64,000 bases of DNA, taken from Actinomyces massiliensis 4401292 (GTDB lineage Bacteria > Actinomycetota > Actinomycetes > Actinomycetales > Actinomycetaceae). The notes under the pieces are model-generated. The model saw only the letters and a program-made list of their open reading frames with translations. It did no database searches and had not been told where the DNA came from. The stretch is taken from contig NZ_JH711483.1 in assembly GCF_000269805.1 (NCBI RefSeq), forward strand, positions 1-64,000, given 5' to 3'. Of this stretch, positions 16,914-29,074 are shown in pieces (the stretch's first letter is position 1; every line of letters begins with the position of its first letter). The translations under genes were made by a program, and so were the position numbers.

Positions 16914-17897
16914 ATGACGGGCATTATCACCAGTGGTGAGAAGCGACTGATCATTGTCTCGGGCAGGGCTCACCCCCAGCTCGCCCAGGATGTCGCCACC
17001 GAGCTCGGCACTCAGGTGCTCTCATCGACCGCCTACGACTTCTCCAACGGGGAGACCTACGTCCGCTTCAACGAGTCGGTGCGCGGCTGCGACGTCTTCG
17101 TCGTGCAGTCCCACGGCGATCGCGTCAACGACTGGCTCATGGAGCAGTTCATCATGGTCGATGCTCTCAAGCGGGCCTCCGCCAAGCGCATCACCGTGGT
17201 CGCGCCCTTCTACCCCTACGCCCGCCAGGACAAGAAGCACCTGGGGCGCGAGCCCATCTCCGCCCGACTCGTGGCCGACCTGTACAAGACGTCGGGCGCG
17301 GATCGCATCATGAGCATCGACCTGCACTCTTCCCAGGAGCAGGGTTTCTTCGACGGCCCCTGGGACCACCTGTGGGCCCAGCCGGTGCTGGTGGACTACA
17401 TCCGACGTCGCATCGACACTTCCAATGCGGCCGTCGTCTCCCCGGACGCCGGCCGCATTCGCGTCGCCGAGCGCTGGGCCAACGCCCTGGGCGGCACGCC
17501 GCTCGCCTTCGTCCACAAGACGCGTGACATCACCCGTCCCAACGAGTCAGTGGCCAACCGCGTCGTCGGTGCCGTTGAGGGGCGCTCCTGCGTGCTGGTC
17601 GATGACATGATCGACACCGGAGGCACGATCGCCAAGGCCGTGCAGGTGGTGCTGGATGCGGGCGCGAAGGACGTGATCGTTGCCGCCACTCACGGCGTGC
17701 TCTCGGGTCCGGCCGTGGACCGCCTGTCGACCTGCGGGGCCCGCGAGGTCGTCGTCACCGACACCCTTCCGATCCCCGAATCCAAGCGCTTCGAGAACCT
17801 GACCGTGCTGCCGATCGCGCCACTGCTGGCCCGTGCCATCAAGGCGGTCTTCGACGACGGCTCGGTGACCCGGCTGTTCGACTCCGAAGGAGTCTGA
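16914..17897 (+). CDS. prs: Ribose-phosphate pyrophosphokinase
   Basis: A 327-residue class I PRPP synthase that makes PRPP from ribose-5-phosphate and ATP for nucleotide, His and Trp synthesis. Conserved blocks: FSNGETYVRFNESVRG, PFYPYARQDKKHLGREPISARLVADL (flexible loop), the metal and ribose region DLHSSQEQGFF (family D-x-H-x-x-Q-x-Q-G-F-F), and the PRPP loop VDDMIDTGGT. GAGAGGAACC precedes ATG 16914. glmU-prs adjacency is conserved in Actinobacteria (Rv1018c-Rv1017c) and links UDP-sugar and nucleotide supply. Confidence 0.97.
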   Translation: MTGIITSGEKRLIIVSGRAHPQLAQDVATELGTQVLSSTAYDFSNGETYVRFNESVRGCDVFVVQSHGDRVNDWLMEQFIMVDALKRASAKRITVVAPFYPYARQDKKHLGREPISARLVADLYKTSGADRIMSIDLHSSQEQGFFDGPWDHLWAQPVLVDYIRRRIDTSNAAVVSPDAGRIRVAERWANALGGTPLAFVHKTRDITRPNESVANRVVGAVEGRSCVLVDDMIDTGGTIAKAVQVVLDAGAKDVIVAATHGVLSGPAVDRLSTCGAREVVVTDTLPIPESKRFENLTVLPIAPLLARAIKAVFDDGSVTRLFDSEGV

Positions 17898-18383
17898 GTC
17901 CCCCTCCTCGGTGCCCCCTGGGTCTCCTCGGTCCGCTCGTCCCCTCAGCCCCATCGGTCTGTGAGTTCTGCGCGAGCCCGTGCATTCTGCGCAGGCTCGC
18001 CGGCTGTGCGCTGCCCGCGCTCCGGGGTCAATCGATGACGTCAGCGGGCGGCAGACCGCGGCCCTCGGCGCTGCCCGGTTTCCGGGGGCAATCGTTGGCC
18101 CTCGGCGCCGGCCCAAGCGACATGCGATGTTTCTCCGCGCCCGGCCCTGCGGCGACCTTGTGCCTTTCATCGTCTTTCTGTTTTCTGCAGGGAAGTCTTT
18201 CGGTGCTTGAGTAGTGTTCGACGCCACATGCTTTTTCTGAGGTTCTCCGGCGTGGGATAACCATTCCGTGTTGCATTTCGGTTACGTATTGCAGTTTAGT
18301 TACATGGGATTGCAGTTCAATTACGCATCACGGTAGCGTGGAGACACCCCAATTCATCTCCCTTACAAGCAGAAGGGCATCCC
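17898..18383. other. 486-bp intergenic region before the LASTG surface protein
   Basis: No gene. The first 270 bases are GC-rich without a clear motif, apart from two similar phrases, CTCCGGGGTCAATCG (about 18020) and TTCCGGGGGCAATCG (about 18078). From about 18170 the sequence becomes AT-rich, and three short direct repeats occupy 18271-18325 (listed separately). The surface-protein start at 18384 has AGAAGGG upstream. Confidence 0.6.
18271..18325 (+). promoter_or_regulatory. three direct repeats, possible operator
   Basis: TTGCATTTCGGTTACG, TTGCAGTTTAGTTACA and TTGCAGTTCAATTACG start at 18271, 18289 and 18310, spaced 18 and 21 bases. The pattern is TTGCA(T/G)TT(C/T)-N-(G/A)TTAC(G/A). They lie 59-113 bases before the surface-protein start codon in the AT-richest part of the gap, where activator or repressor sites would be expected. 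Confidence 0.5.
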
Positions 18384-20582
18384 ATGCACTCTGTTGCTGA
18401 CCGCTTGGAGGTGTCATTCAGTCGACGCCTGCTCGTGGCTGCCTGCCTCGGCCTCGCCCTGGTTCTATCTGCGGTGGTCCCCTCCACCGCTGCCAGGGCC
18501 GCCGACGGCGACGACAGCGCTGACAAAACCGCCACTCAGCCGTCCGCGATCTCCGACGTCGCGCTGGTCAAGTCCAGCCGCACCGGTGAGGACTCCGGCG
18601 GCGCGCTGACGGTTCAGGACATCGCCAAGCTCACCTACTCCTGGGATGCCGGCAGTGAGGCGCACGCCGGCAGCGCGACCACGATCGACCTCGGCGCCGA
18701 CTTCACGAACCTGGAGTTCCCAGCATCCTCGCCCATGTCCGCAATCCATGACGGCAAGGTCGAAGAGGTCGGAACTTGCGTCCTGGCGGAGAAGACCATC
18801 ACCTGCACCTTCAATGAGAAGCTCGACGAGCTGCGCAATGCCGGCTTCAGCGACGTCAAGGGCAGGGGAGAGGCCCTGCTCCTCGCCGCGCACCAGACGG
18901 CCGAGGCGACCACCACCATGGGGGTCAACGAAGCCGCCATCACCGTGAACCTGCCGGGCGAGGGAGGCATCAAGGGCGCCGGAGAATCCGCTTACACTCC
19001 CTGGCAGTTCTCCAAGGACGGCAGTGAGATCGGCTCCTCCTCGACGGACATCGCCTGGAAGCTCGACTTCGGGTCGGACTATGTCAAGGAGCGTCTGGCC
19101 GGCGGAGATGCGGCGATCGCCGCGGACGGCAGCACTCGAGACACCCTCACCTTCACCGATACCCTCGGCGACGGCATGAGCTTCGACTCCGACCCGTCCC
19201 AGTGGAGCCTCTACGCCCGCAACTCGGCGGCCGATCCCGCCTCCGAGGGCGCCGCTATCGCCACCGGATCATCGGCCTCGGGCGCAGAGCAGACAGGCTC
19301 GAGCTCCAGCTCCACGGGCTCGAGCGACACCGCTGCGGACCCGAGCAGCAGTGCCAGTGGCTTCGATCTCACCGTGAGCACTCGCGGTCAGGTCGCCACC
19401 GTCAAGGTCACCGGCCCCTTCGCCCCGAGCACCAACTACGAGATCGTCTACAGGACGGGATTCACCTCCCAGACCGGCAAGGCGATCATGGGGGCCCGGT
19501 ACGCCAACAAGGCATCTCTCAACGGTTCCGGCAAAGAAGTCGCCAGCGAGCGCAGCTATGTCGAGCCCTTCAAGGTCACCATCGGAATGGCCCCCGGCTA
19601 CGGCGGTTTCGAGATCGTCAAGTCCCTGGCCGGTTCGGCCCTCGATGCCGTTCCCGCCGGCACCTCCTTCGACGTCAGGGTCGGGTACAAGCTCCCCGCC
19701 GCTGCCAGCACCTATTCCGGCTGGACGGCTCCCGGAACTGTCAATGATGATGGCGTGAGCGGGTCGGCCGTCATGCGGGCGGAGATCGGCAAGAAGAGCA
19801 TCTTCCCCGGTATCTTCCCCAAAGGCACGGTCATCACGCTCAGCGAGGATCTGACCAGTGCCTCCCCGGCTCCCGAGAACTACAGCTGGAGCTCACCGAC
19901 CTACTCCGTGGGCGGCGCTGAGACCTCGAGTCTGACCGTCGGCTCCCAGGCCATCACATCCGTGTCCCTGACGAACCGTGCGTCCACGGTGCCCCTGGGC
20001 ACCTTCCAGGTCAAACAGACGGCCTCGGGCGCGGATGTCGCGGCCAACAAGGAGTTCGGCTTCATCTACGACTGCTCCGACGGCCAGTTCGGCGCCGTGA
20101 CCGTCAAGGGGGACGATGTCTCCGTCGCCCCCGACAAGACCTTCGAGGAGGGCACGACCTGCACGGTGAGCGAGGATGAAGAGATGGCCGCCATCGACGG
20201 CTACGACCTGGTGACTCCGGAGCCGCAGTCGGTGACGATCTCGACCGGGGCTACCGCAACGGTTGCATTCGTCAACACCTATGTGGCGGCGGGGACGCTT
20301 CCGAAGTCGGAGCCGTCGGACTCGGCTGCTACATCGCAGGAGAGTGCGGAGTCCCCCGCGCAGGCTGCCCCGGCTCCGGATGATCCGGGAGCGATTCAGC
20401 CGACTTCGGACGGGACCGCCCCGAAGAGCTCGTTGGCCAGCACCGGTGCCACAGTGCTCGTTCCCATGATCGTGGTGATCGTGGCACTGGTCGCCGGAGC
20501 GGTCCTGCTGATGCGCCGCCGAGGCCTCAAGGACGACGATGCGGACGGCGTCGATGATGCGGACGGCGGGACCGGAGACTGA
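18384..20582 (+). CDS. Sortase-anchored surface protein with LASTG motif
   Basis: A 732-residue secreted protein. The signal peptide runs to about residue 40 (hydrophobic LVAACLGLALVLSAVV, AxA-type cleavage at ARA-ADG). Residues about 45-400 resemble paired Ig-like adhesin domains (SdrG/DUF11-like) with a Ser-rich insertion near 305-325. Two repeats near 400-640 look like DUF5979-type beta domains (YGGFEIVKSLAG...VPAGTSFDV; LGTFQVKQTASG...VNTY). A Ser/Ala/Pro stalk leads to LASTG (684-688), a membrane helix and RRR. LAxTG is the motif used by class E sortases of high-GC Gram-positives. Unusually, 20 further residues rich in Asp and Gly follow the basic stop. No sortase gene is in the window. 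Likely adhesin or pilin-like. Confidence 0.82.
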   Translation: MHSVADRLEVSFSRRLLVAACLGLALVLSAVVPSTAARAADGDDSADKTATQPSAISDVALVKSSRTGEDSGGALTVQDIAKLTYSWDAGSEAHAGSATTIDLGADFTNLEFPASSPMSAIHDGKVEEVGTCVLAEKTITCTFNEKLDELRNAGFSDVKGRGEALLLAAHQTAEATTTMGVNEAAITVNLPGEGGIKGAGESAYTPWQFSKDGSEIGSSSTDIAWKLDFGSDYVKERLAGGDAAIAADGSTRDTLTFTDTLGDGMSFDSDPSQWSLYARNSAADPASEGAAIATGSSASGAEQTGSSSSSTGSSDTAADPSSSASGFDLTVSTRGQVATVKVTGPFAPSTNYEIVYRTGFTSQTGKAIMGARYANKASLNGSGKEVASERSYVEPFKVTIGMAPGYGGFEIVKSLAGSALDAVPAGTSFDVRVGYKLPAAASTYSGWTAPGTVNDDGVSGSAVMRAEIGKKSIFPGIFPKGTVITLSEDLTSASPAPENYSWSSPTYSVGGAETSSLTVGSQAITSVSLTNRASTVPLGTFQVKQTASGADVAANKEFGFIYDCSDGQFGAVTVKGDDVSVAPDKTFEEGTTCTVSEDEEMAAIDGYDLVTPEPQSVTISTGATATVAFVNTYVAAGTLPKSEPSDSAATSQESAESPAQAAPAPDDPGAIQPTSDGTAPKSSLASTGATVLVPMIVVIVALVAGAVLLMRRRGLKDDDADGVDDADGGTGD

Positions 20583-20599
20583 ATCCTCCCTGTCCAAAC

Positions 20600-20654
20600 A
20601 GACATTTTCGGATGAGATCGACGGTGCCACCGTCGATCTCATCCGAAAATGTCT
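20600..20654. repeat. long palindrome, family A copy 3
   Basis: A perfect palindrome: 27-base arms (AGACATTTTCGGATGAGATC then GACGGTG and its reverse complement) around one central C at 20627. It lies 18 bases after the surface-protein stop and about 60 bases before mfd. Outside the palindrome, TACCTCGACG at the right repeats the outer arm of other copies without a partner on the left. Confidence 0.9.
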
Positions 20655-20701
20655 ACCTCGACGTGGGGGCGGGCACGGCTCATCATCAGGCGTCGCCCCT
20701 C

Positions 20702-20714
20702 TAGACTGCTCGCC
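20702..20714 (+). promoter_or_regulatory. leaderless promoter of mfd
   Basis: TAGACT (20702-20707), 7 bases, GTG at 20715. The longer reading that starts at 20649 would begin inside the palindrome and is rejected for this reason. Confidence 0.6.
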
Positions 20715-24539
<3,825 letters not shown>

Positions 24540-24877
24540 GGGCGAAGGCGGCGGGCCTGTAGTGCCAAGCTCCGGGCCGCAATACACGATCTTCGCCTGT
24601 ATGTCGCGATCGTCGATGGGGCGTAGCGCCGAGGTGTCCAAAACGGAGGAGATCACCTTGCCATCAGCATCGGCATCCGCCTAAAACCAGCACTTTCGGC
24701 TCTCCCTCGTCGGGGCTGCCGCGTTGATCTCCTCCGTTTTGGACACTTCACCCGGAGGGAGCGGAGTCCCCGCTTTGTGCCGGCCCAGAATTCTTTGGTG
24801 TTGTTCTCCAATATGCGTTCGAAGAAGGAGAACAGCTGCGGCGGAAAACCGAGGAAACCGGGGGATTCTGGGGATCG
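24540..24877. other. 338-bp intergenic region after mfd
   Basis: No gene. It contains the third MITE-like element (24635-24745). The first 90 bases after the mfd stop are GC-rich without a perfect stem-loop, and the last 130 bases hold no feature I can name. The TfoX-like gene converges from the right. Confidence 0.6.
24635..24745. mobile_element. MITE-like element, family B copy 2 (111 bp)
   Basis: Bounded by TGTCCAAAACGGAGGAGATC at the left and GATCTCCTCCGTTTTGGACA at the right, a perfect 20-bp inverted repeat. The interior is unlike that of copies 1 and 3, so only the ends are conserved. It lies 95 bases after the mfd stop. No coding capacity. Confidence 0.75.
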
Positions 24878-25258
24878 TCATGATTGTGGTTGGGTCCGGG
24901 CCCGGTTGAGGGCGAGGCAGGCGTCCAGCCAGAATTGCAGCCGGTCATCGTCGGCGATGGAGCCCGCCGCCACATGGAGCCAGCCGGGTCCCATCTCGCG
25001 CCCCGGGCCCATCTCGGCCGGGGAGGCGCCCGGCTGCTGCGACATTTCCGCGTCGGCGGCGGGGTCGATATGCGCCAGGAGATCTCCGCCTTTGAGAGCG
25101 CAGCACAACATCTTGCCGCGCACCATGATGGCCCGCGCGCCGAACATGGTGACCTCGCGCGAGATCGGCTCGTCGTGAAGCAGCTTCCGCAGTCGGACGA
25201 GGAGAGCCTCCTGCCCCCGTTTGCCCCGTTCTCTCGCTGCGCTCTTAGGGCCGCTCAT
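24878..25258 (-). CDS. TfoX N-terminal domain protein
   Basis: A 126-residue protein carrying the TfoX/Sxy N-terminal fold: KLLHDEPISREVTMFGARAIMVRGKMLCCALKGGDLLAHIDP (family pattern MFGG..f...gk.f......l.lr.d), about residues 25-70. The C-terminal third, with WLHVAAGSIADDDRLQFWL, is the usual helical end of these small proteins. Many stand-alone copies outside competence systems have no known role. It is the last gene of a three-gene minus-strand operon and overlaps the preceding gene by 4 bases (25255-25258). Confidence 0.78.
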   Translation of the reverse strand: MSGPKSAARERGKRGQEALLVRLRKLLHDEPISREVTMFGARAIMVRGKMLCCALKGGDLLAHIDPAADAEMSQQPGASPAEMGPGREMGPGWLHVAAGSIADDDRLQFWLDACLALNRARTQPQS

Positions 25259-26106
25259 GATGCCTCGGGCGGGGCGAAGGAGAGGCGATCGAAGATCAGG
25301 ACGCTATCGGTGATGAGGCCGTTCTCCACGGTGAAGCACTCGGCCGCGGGGGCGGTGCTGGTCACGGCGGTCTGCGGGTAGTAGAACAGTGCGACGCGCT
25401 CGCCCTCGGCGAAGGAGGCGATATCGACCAATCCGGTCAATGCCGGGGCGAAGCCGCCGATGAACTCTCGATACTGGTCCTTACCGGTCAGATTGATCCC
25501 GGGGGCGCGGCAGGTGATGTCGTCGGCCACCAGATCCATGGCGGAGTCGATATCGCCGCTGGTCCAGGCCCGGTGGTAACGCTGGATGACGGTTGTCGGA
25601 TTGGCCATTGATTCGGTCATGATGCTCCTCGGTGTTGGTGATGCCGGTGCCGGTGCGGGCTCGGGGGCACTGCGCGGGAGCCAGGAGTCCGGGCCGGGAC
25701 GCCCGCCCTCGGCCGCTTCGTGGAGCCGGGGGATGAAGTGCTCCCAGCCCTCTGCGTGTCCGGGGACCTTGCTATCGGGCAAGTCCGAATGGGTGAGCTC
25801 GACACGAGTGCCGCCCTCGATCTCGATGAGTCGGAATTCGACGGTGGATGCGCCCGGCGGCAGGTCGTCGCTTCCCGCGAATCCCCACGAGACGACGACG
25901 CGCGAGTACGGCTCGACGTGCAGGTACTGTCCCCGGACCGGGTATCCGGAGATATCCACGGCGAACCGGCCGCCCTGCCTGGGATCCAGCTCGGCGAATT
26001 GCCCCATCCAGGCGGTCATGCCCTCCTCGGTGGTCAAGAAGGTGAAGACGACGCGCGGTGGTGCGGCAATATCAATGGAATGGGAGAACTGCGAGAGCTC
26101 AGTCAT
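25255..26106 (-). CDS. SRPBCC (AHSA1-like) and SnoaL-like domain fusion
   Basis: A 283-residue protein with two modules. Residues 1-130 are an AHSA1/SRPBCC helix-grip domain (IDIAAPPRVVFTFLTTEEGMTAWMG ... GWEHFIPRL). After a 30-residue Pro/Ala linker, residues 163-283 form a SnoaL-like ketosteroid-isomerase fold (VIQRYHRAWTSGDIDSAMDLVADD). An internal ATG at 25620 begins MTESMANPTT and has GAGGAG 4 bases before it on the minus strand, so the second module may also be made alone as a 121-residue protein; the fusion may have arisen by loss of a stop codon. It sits between arsR-like and tfoX-like genes and overlaps both. Small-molecule binding is likely; substrate unknown. Confidence 0.8.
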   Translation of the reverse strand: MTELSQFSHSIDIAAPPRVVFTFLTTEEGMTAWMGQFAELDPRQGGRFAVDISGYPVRGQYLHVEPYSRVVVSWGFAGSDDLPPGASTVEFRLIEIEGGTRVELTHSDLPDSKVPGHAEGWEHFIPRLHEAAEGGRPGPDSWLPRSAPEPAPAPASPTPRSIMTESMANPTTVIQRYHRAWTSGDIDSAMDLVADDITCRAPGINLTGKDQYREFIGGFAPALTGLVDIASFAEGERVALFYYPQTAVTSTAPAAECFTVENGLITDSVLIFDRLSFAPPEAS

Positions 26107-26470
26107 GCCGTGCGTCCTTTATCCCCCGGGCCTCCTGCGCCTTCTGAGATTCCGGGTGGGCCTCCGCGGCCGCCTTGAGGGCGGACAGTCTGGTGGGCCA
26201 GAAGTCGTCGAGATAGGCGCGCACCGCTGTCAGGGCGTCGGTGTTGATGACGTACAGGTGACGGTTCGCGTCGTGAGTGCTGGTGGCCAGTCCCGCTCGG
26301 CGCAGCACTCGGAGGTGGTGCGAGGCGGCCTGCTGCGACATGCCGAGTTCATCCGCCACCGCCCCGACCTGGTGGGGCTCGTTTCGGATGACCTGCATGA
26401 TGGCTCGACGATTCCGGTCGGCCAGTGCGCGCAGGGCCAGGTCGAGGTCGATCGCGGGTTCAGCAGCCAT
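26099..26470 (-). CDS. ArsR-family regulator
   Basis: A 123-residue winged-helix repressor: LALRALADRNRRAIMQVIRNEP, then VGAVADELGMSQQAASHHLRVLRRAGLATSTHDANRHLYVIN. No metal-binding Cys pair is seen, so it belongs to the group paired with SRPBCC proteins rather than metal sensors. It is the first gene of the operon and overlaps the next by 8 bases. An inverted repeat 24 bases before its start is the probable operator. Confidence 0.9.
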   Translation of the reverse strand: MAAEPAIDLDLALRALADRNRRAIMQVIRNEPHQVGAVADELGMSQQAASHHLRVLRRAGLATSTHDANRHLYVINTDALTAVRAYLDDFWPTRLSALKAAAEAHPESQKAQEARGIKDARHD

Positions 26471-26493
26471 CTCGGTCCTTCATGATCGCCACC

Positions 26494-26517
26494 GTATACA
26501 AAGGTATATTTGTATAC
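26494..26517 (-). promoter_or_regulatory. probable ArsR operator
   Basis: GTATACAAA (26494-26502) and TTTGTATAC (26509-26517) form perfect 9-base arms around 6 bases. AT-rich and only 24 bases upstream of the arsR-like start, as expected of an autorepressed promoter. Confidence 0.6.
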
Positions 26518-26706
26518 AAGGGGTGTCGGCTGCCGTTTCGCCTCACCCGGTGGCGCCCGACCGCCGGCTGCCCGCGGGTGAGGCGGAAGTGGCATCAACC
26601 CGGCGCTTTCGAAGAGGGCCTGGGTTAGACTTTCGTACTGGTGAGGTGGCTCGCAGCATGGTCGCGCTGCCGCATGATGGAGGCCGTCAAGGCTTTAAGG
26701 ACGCTC

Positions 26707-27363
26707 ATGAAGTTGCATCCCGCTCTATGCCGTACGCCGGCCCTTGTCGTCGGCGCTCTTCTCGTTCTCCCGGTTCTGCTAACCGGGTGCAAGGGCTCGT
26801 CCAGCTCCCAGCCGGCCGAGACCGGGGGCGGCCCCGCGGCTCAGACCTCCGACGCCCAGGGGGCGGCGAGCAGCCAGGCCTCGCCGGAGCCCGGTGGGAA
26901 GGTGGCGACGGAGGCGTCTGAGGAGGCTACGCCGACGCCGAGCCCGACTCCGGAGTGCGCCGACAAGTCGGGGGCTGACGCCCTCGGCACCTGGGCGTCC
27001 CAGGTGCCGACCTACAATGGTTGGGCCTGGGATACCACGGAGGCGGACGTTTCCACCTATGACTCCTGCGCATCCCTGTCCTGGATCGTTCTGCCGATCG
27101 AAGGCGGCACGGCCTCGTCTCCCTACCAGATCATGTTGTTCCATTATGGTGAGTACATAGGGGTCACCAGCGACCAGATGATCGGATTCTTCCCAGAGGT
27201 GGAACGTCTTGATGACGAGACCATCCAGGTCACCTATAAGTGGCCGCGCGATGGGGAGAGCACCGCTGGAGCATCGGGGCGGTCAGTATCCGTCTTCACC
27301 TGGGATGCGATCACCCGTGCAGTGGTGCATTCCGGCGAATGGCCACCCACCATCGACGAGTAG
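26707..27363 (+). CDS. Predicted lipoprotein
   Basis: A 218-residue exported protein with a lipoprotein signal peptide ending in the lipobox LLTGC (Cys about residue 27). A Ser/Gln/Ala/Pro-rich linker of about 60 residues follows, then a compact domain of about 140 residues with two cysteines (TPECADKSG and YDSCASLSW). The domain contains SPYQIMLFHYGEYIGVT and ETIQVTYKWPRDGES. ATG 26707 is favoured: AAGG lies 6 bases upstream and the hydrophobic segment then sits normally. No family recognised. It resembles lipoproteins of actinomycetes with a conserved Cys pair and unknown role. Confidence 0.7.
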   Translation: MKLHPALCRTPALVVGALLVLPVLLTGCKGSSSSQPAETGGGPAAQTSDAQGAASSQASPEPGGKVATEASEEATPTPSPTPECADKSGADALGTWASQVPTYNGWAWDTTEADVSTYDSCASLSWIVLPIEGGTASSPYQIMLFHYGEYIGVTSDQMIGFFPEVERLDDETIQVTYKWPRDGESTAGASGRSVSVFTWDAITRAVVHSGEWPPTIDE

Positions 27364-27453
27364 GCAGACGAGTAGAAATTTAGGGACGAGAACAGGTTGC
27401 TGGGGCTGGGCTGCTGCGGGCGGGCCTGACGCCCATGTCTACCTCCATCGTTT

Positions 27454-27921
27454 CTAGGAACGGAGTCGCCATTGGGCGACAGCGGCCCCGGCGTCGAAGG
27501 CCGCTGTCGAGAGGATCACCGCGGTTCCAAGGGTGCTCTGCGGACGCCGCAGGGCGATGCCGCAGGTGAGGACCCACCCCAGATTGATGAGTGCTGCCCG
27601 CTCGAGGTCCGCATTGCGGATCGGCTTCCTGCGCGCCGAGCGGAGCAGCAGTGCGCTCGTGCCTCCCAGCGCGGCCGCCAATGGTGCTCGAGCGCACCTG
27701 ATGTGCAGCGGTGAGCCGGGCCCGATCGCCACCGTTCCAATGGCTGCTGCGGCGCAGGCGATCCCATCGATGGCGAGGGCGGTGCGGGCATGGCGCTGCT
27801 CGGCGGATTCGTGCTCCGGCGCCGGTTCGTTGCCCGCTTGATCCGTTGGGCGTCTGAGGGGTTCAGCCCGGTGGGGTGAGTGGGGTGAATCGTCGGTGTC
27901 GTTCCTGCTGTGATCGGTCAT
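27454..27921 (-). CDS. Hypothetical membrane protein
   Basis: A 155-residue protein. The first 45 residues are charged and disordered. Three or four hydrophobic segments follow (ALAIDGIACAAAAIGTVAIG, APLAAALGGTSALLL, ALINLGWVLTCGIAL, TAVILSTAAFDAGAA). No motif is recognised. It points the same way as the BASS permease and lies downstream of it, with an 85-base gap. Confidence 0.55.
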   Translation of the reverse strand: MTDHSRNDTDDSPHSPHRAEPLRRPTDQAGNEPAPEHESAEQRHARTALAIDGIACAAAAIGTVAIGPGSPLHIRCARAPLAAALGGTSALLLRSARRKPIRNADLERAALINLGWVLTCGIALRRPQSTLGTAVILSTAAFDAGAAVAQWRLRS

Positions 27922-28006
27922 GCGGACAGGCTACGTGCCGCACGTGCGGGGGTGCGTGAGGAAGCCGGAACCCTGGTGCGACGCCCGTCCTCCGTGCCGA
28001 GCCACG

Positions 28007-28975
28007 TTATGGGCGTCGGATCAGCCGGGGCAGCAGCCGCACGTAGACCACCATGACGATGAGCTCCACGAGTGTCTGGGTGACGACGACGATCGGCGCC
28101 AGGGCGTCCGGCAGCGCGAGAGCCAGGGGGAGAACCACCAGAGAGTTGCGGGTGGTTCCCGAGAAGGCCAGGGCCAGGCGGGCGCTCCTGTCCTGATGCG
28201 CCAGCAGCCCGACGACATTGCCGGTCAGCGGCATGATTGCGGCGAAGATGAGGAATATCGGAATGACGCGCACGAGGAGGCCCAGATGGGAGGCGACCGC
28301 GGCGATCTGGGAGGCGGTCACCACCATCAGGGTGGCCATCATGAGCGGAACCATGAGCGCCGTCGTCCCGCTCTGGACTCGGGCGGCCGGGCGGTAGCGG
28401 GCTGAGGCCCATTGGGTGAGGGCGGACAGCCCCAGTGGCAGGGCGATCATGACGATGAAGGCCAGTGCGAATGGGCGTCGGCTGATGGAGGCGAGCCCCT
28501 GGCCTGCGAGGGCCGCCAGCCAGATCGGCAGGAGAAGGGTCTGAGTGAGCATGAGTACGGGGGAGGCCGCCAGGATTCGCTCCCAGGCGCCGCCTGCAAG
28601 CCGGGTGAACACCATGACGTAGTCCACGCAGGGCGCCAGAAGGACGAGTAGGAGTCCCATAAGAAGGGCGGGGGAGTCGCTGACCAGGCGGGACAGGGGC
28701 GCCACCACCAATGGCGCCAGGACGAAGTTGACGATCAGGAGCGCCACCACGAAACGCGCGTCGGTGACGGCGGTGCGCAGACGAGTCAGCGGAACTCCAA
28801 GGAAGGTCGCGTACAGCAGCGCAACCAGGATCGGATTGATGGCGGGTTCTAGAGCTCCCGCGGCGTCCGGCAGGATCAGGCCCGTTGCCGTGCCGAGTGC
28901 CAGGGCGGCGAGGTAGAGAGGCACCTGGTAGCGCTCCATCCATGCGACCGCGCGCGTCGCCCCGGGCTCACTCAT
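28007..28975 (-). CDS. BASS-family permease (arsenite-efflux/bile-acid symporter-like)
   Basis: A 322-residue membrane protein with about ten hydrophobic helices. It belongs to the bile acid:sodium symporter superfamily, which includes Acr3 arsenite carriers. The motif LLAPCVDYVMVFTRLAGG (about residues 115-132) matches the Cys-containing helix of Acr3-like proteins (usual form APCTAMVFVWS), and SGTTRNSLVVLPLALALP matches the second conserved re-entrant region. No arsenate reductase or arsenic-sensing ArsR is adjacent, so the substrate is open. A start without a strong ribosome site (ATG 28975) is used. Confidence 0.75.
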   Translation of the reverse strand: MSEPGATRAVAWMERYQVPLYLAALALGTATGLILPDAAGALEPAINPILVALLYATFLGVPLTRLRTAVTDARFVVALLIVNFVLAPLVVAPLSRLVSDSPALLMGLLLVLLAPCVDYVMVFTRLAGGAWERILAASPVLMLTQTLLLPIWLAALAGQGLASISRRPFALAFIVMIALPLGLSALTQWASARYRPAARVQSGTTALMVPLMMATLMVVTASQIAAVASHLGLLVRVIPIFLIFAAIMPLTGNVVGLLAHQDRSARLALAFSGTTRNSLVVLPLALALPDALAPIVVVTQTLVELIVMVVYVRLLPRLIRRP

Positions 28976-29074
28976 GGCCGAACCGTACCGTCATTGGCCG
29001 TATGCCGTCTCCAGGCCCGGAGCACCGCGGCGTCACCTCAAGCGTACGGCGACCGTCGTCCGAGAGCCTTGTCA

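Noticed and set aside
20591-20600. TGTCCAAACA next to the palindrome at 20600 as a fourth MITE-like end
   Set aside because: It lacks the ACGGAG part and has no inverted partner nearby.
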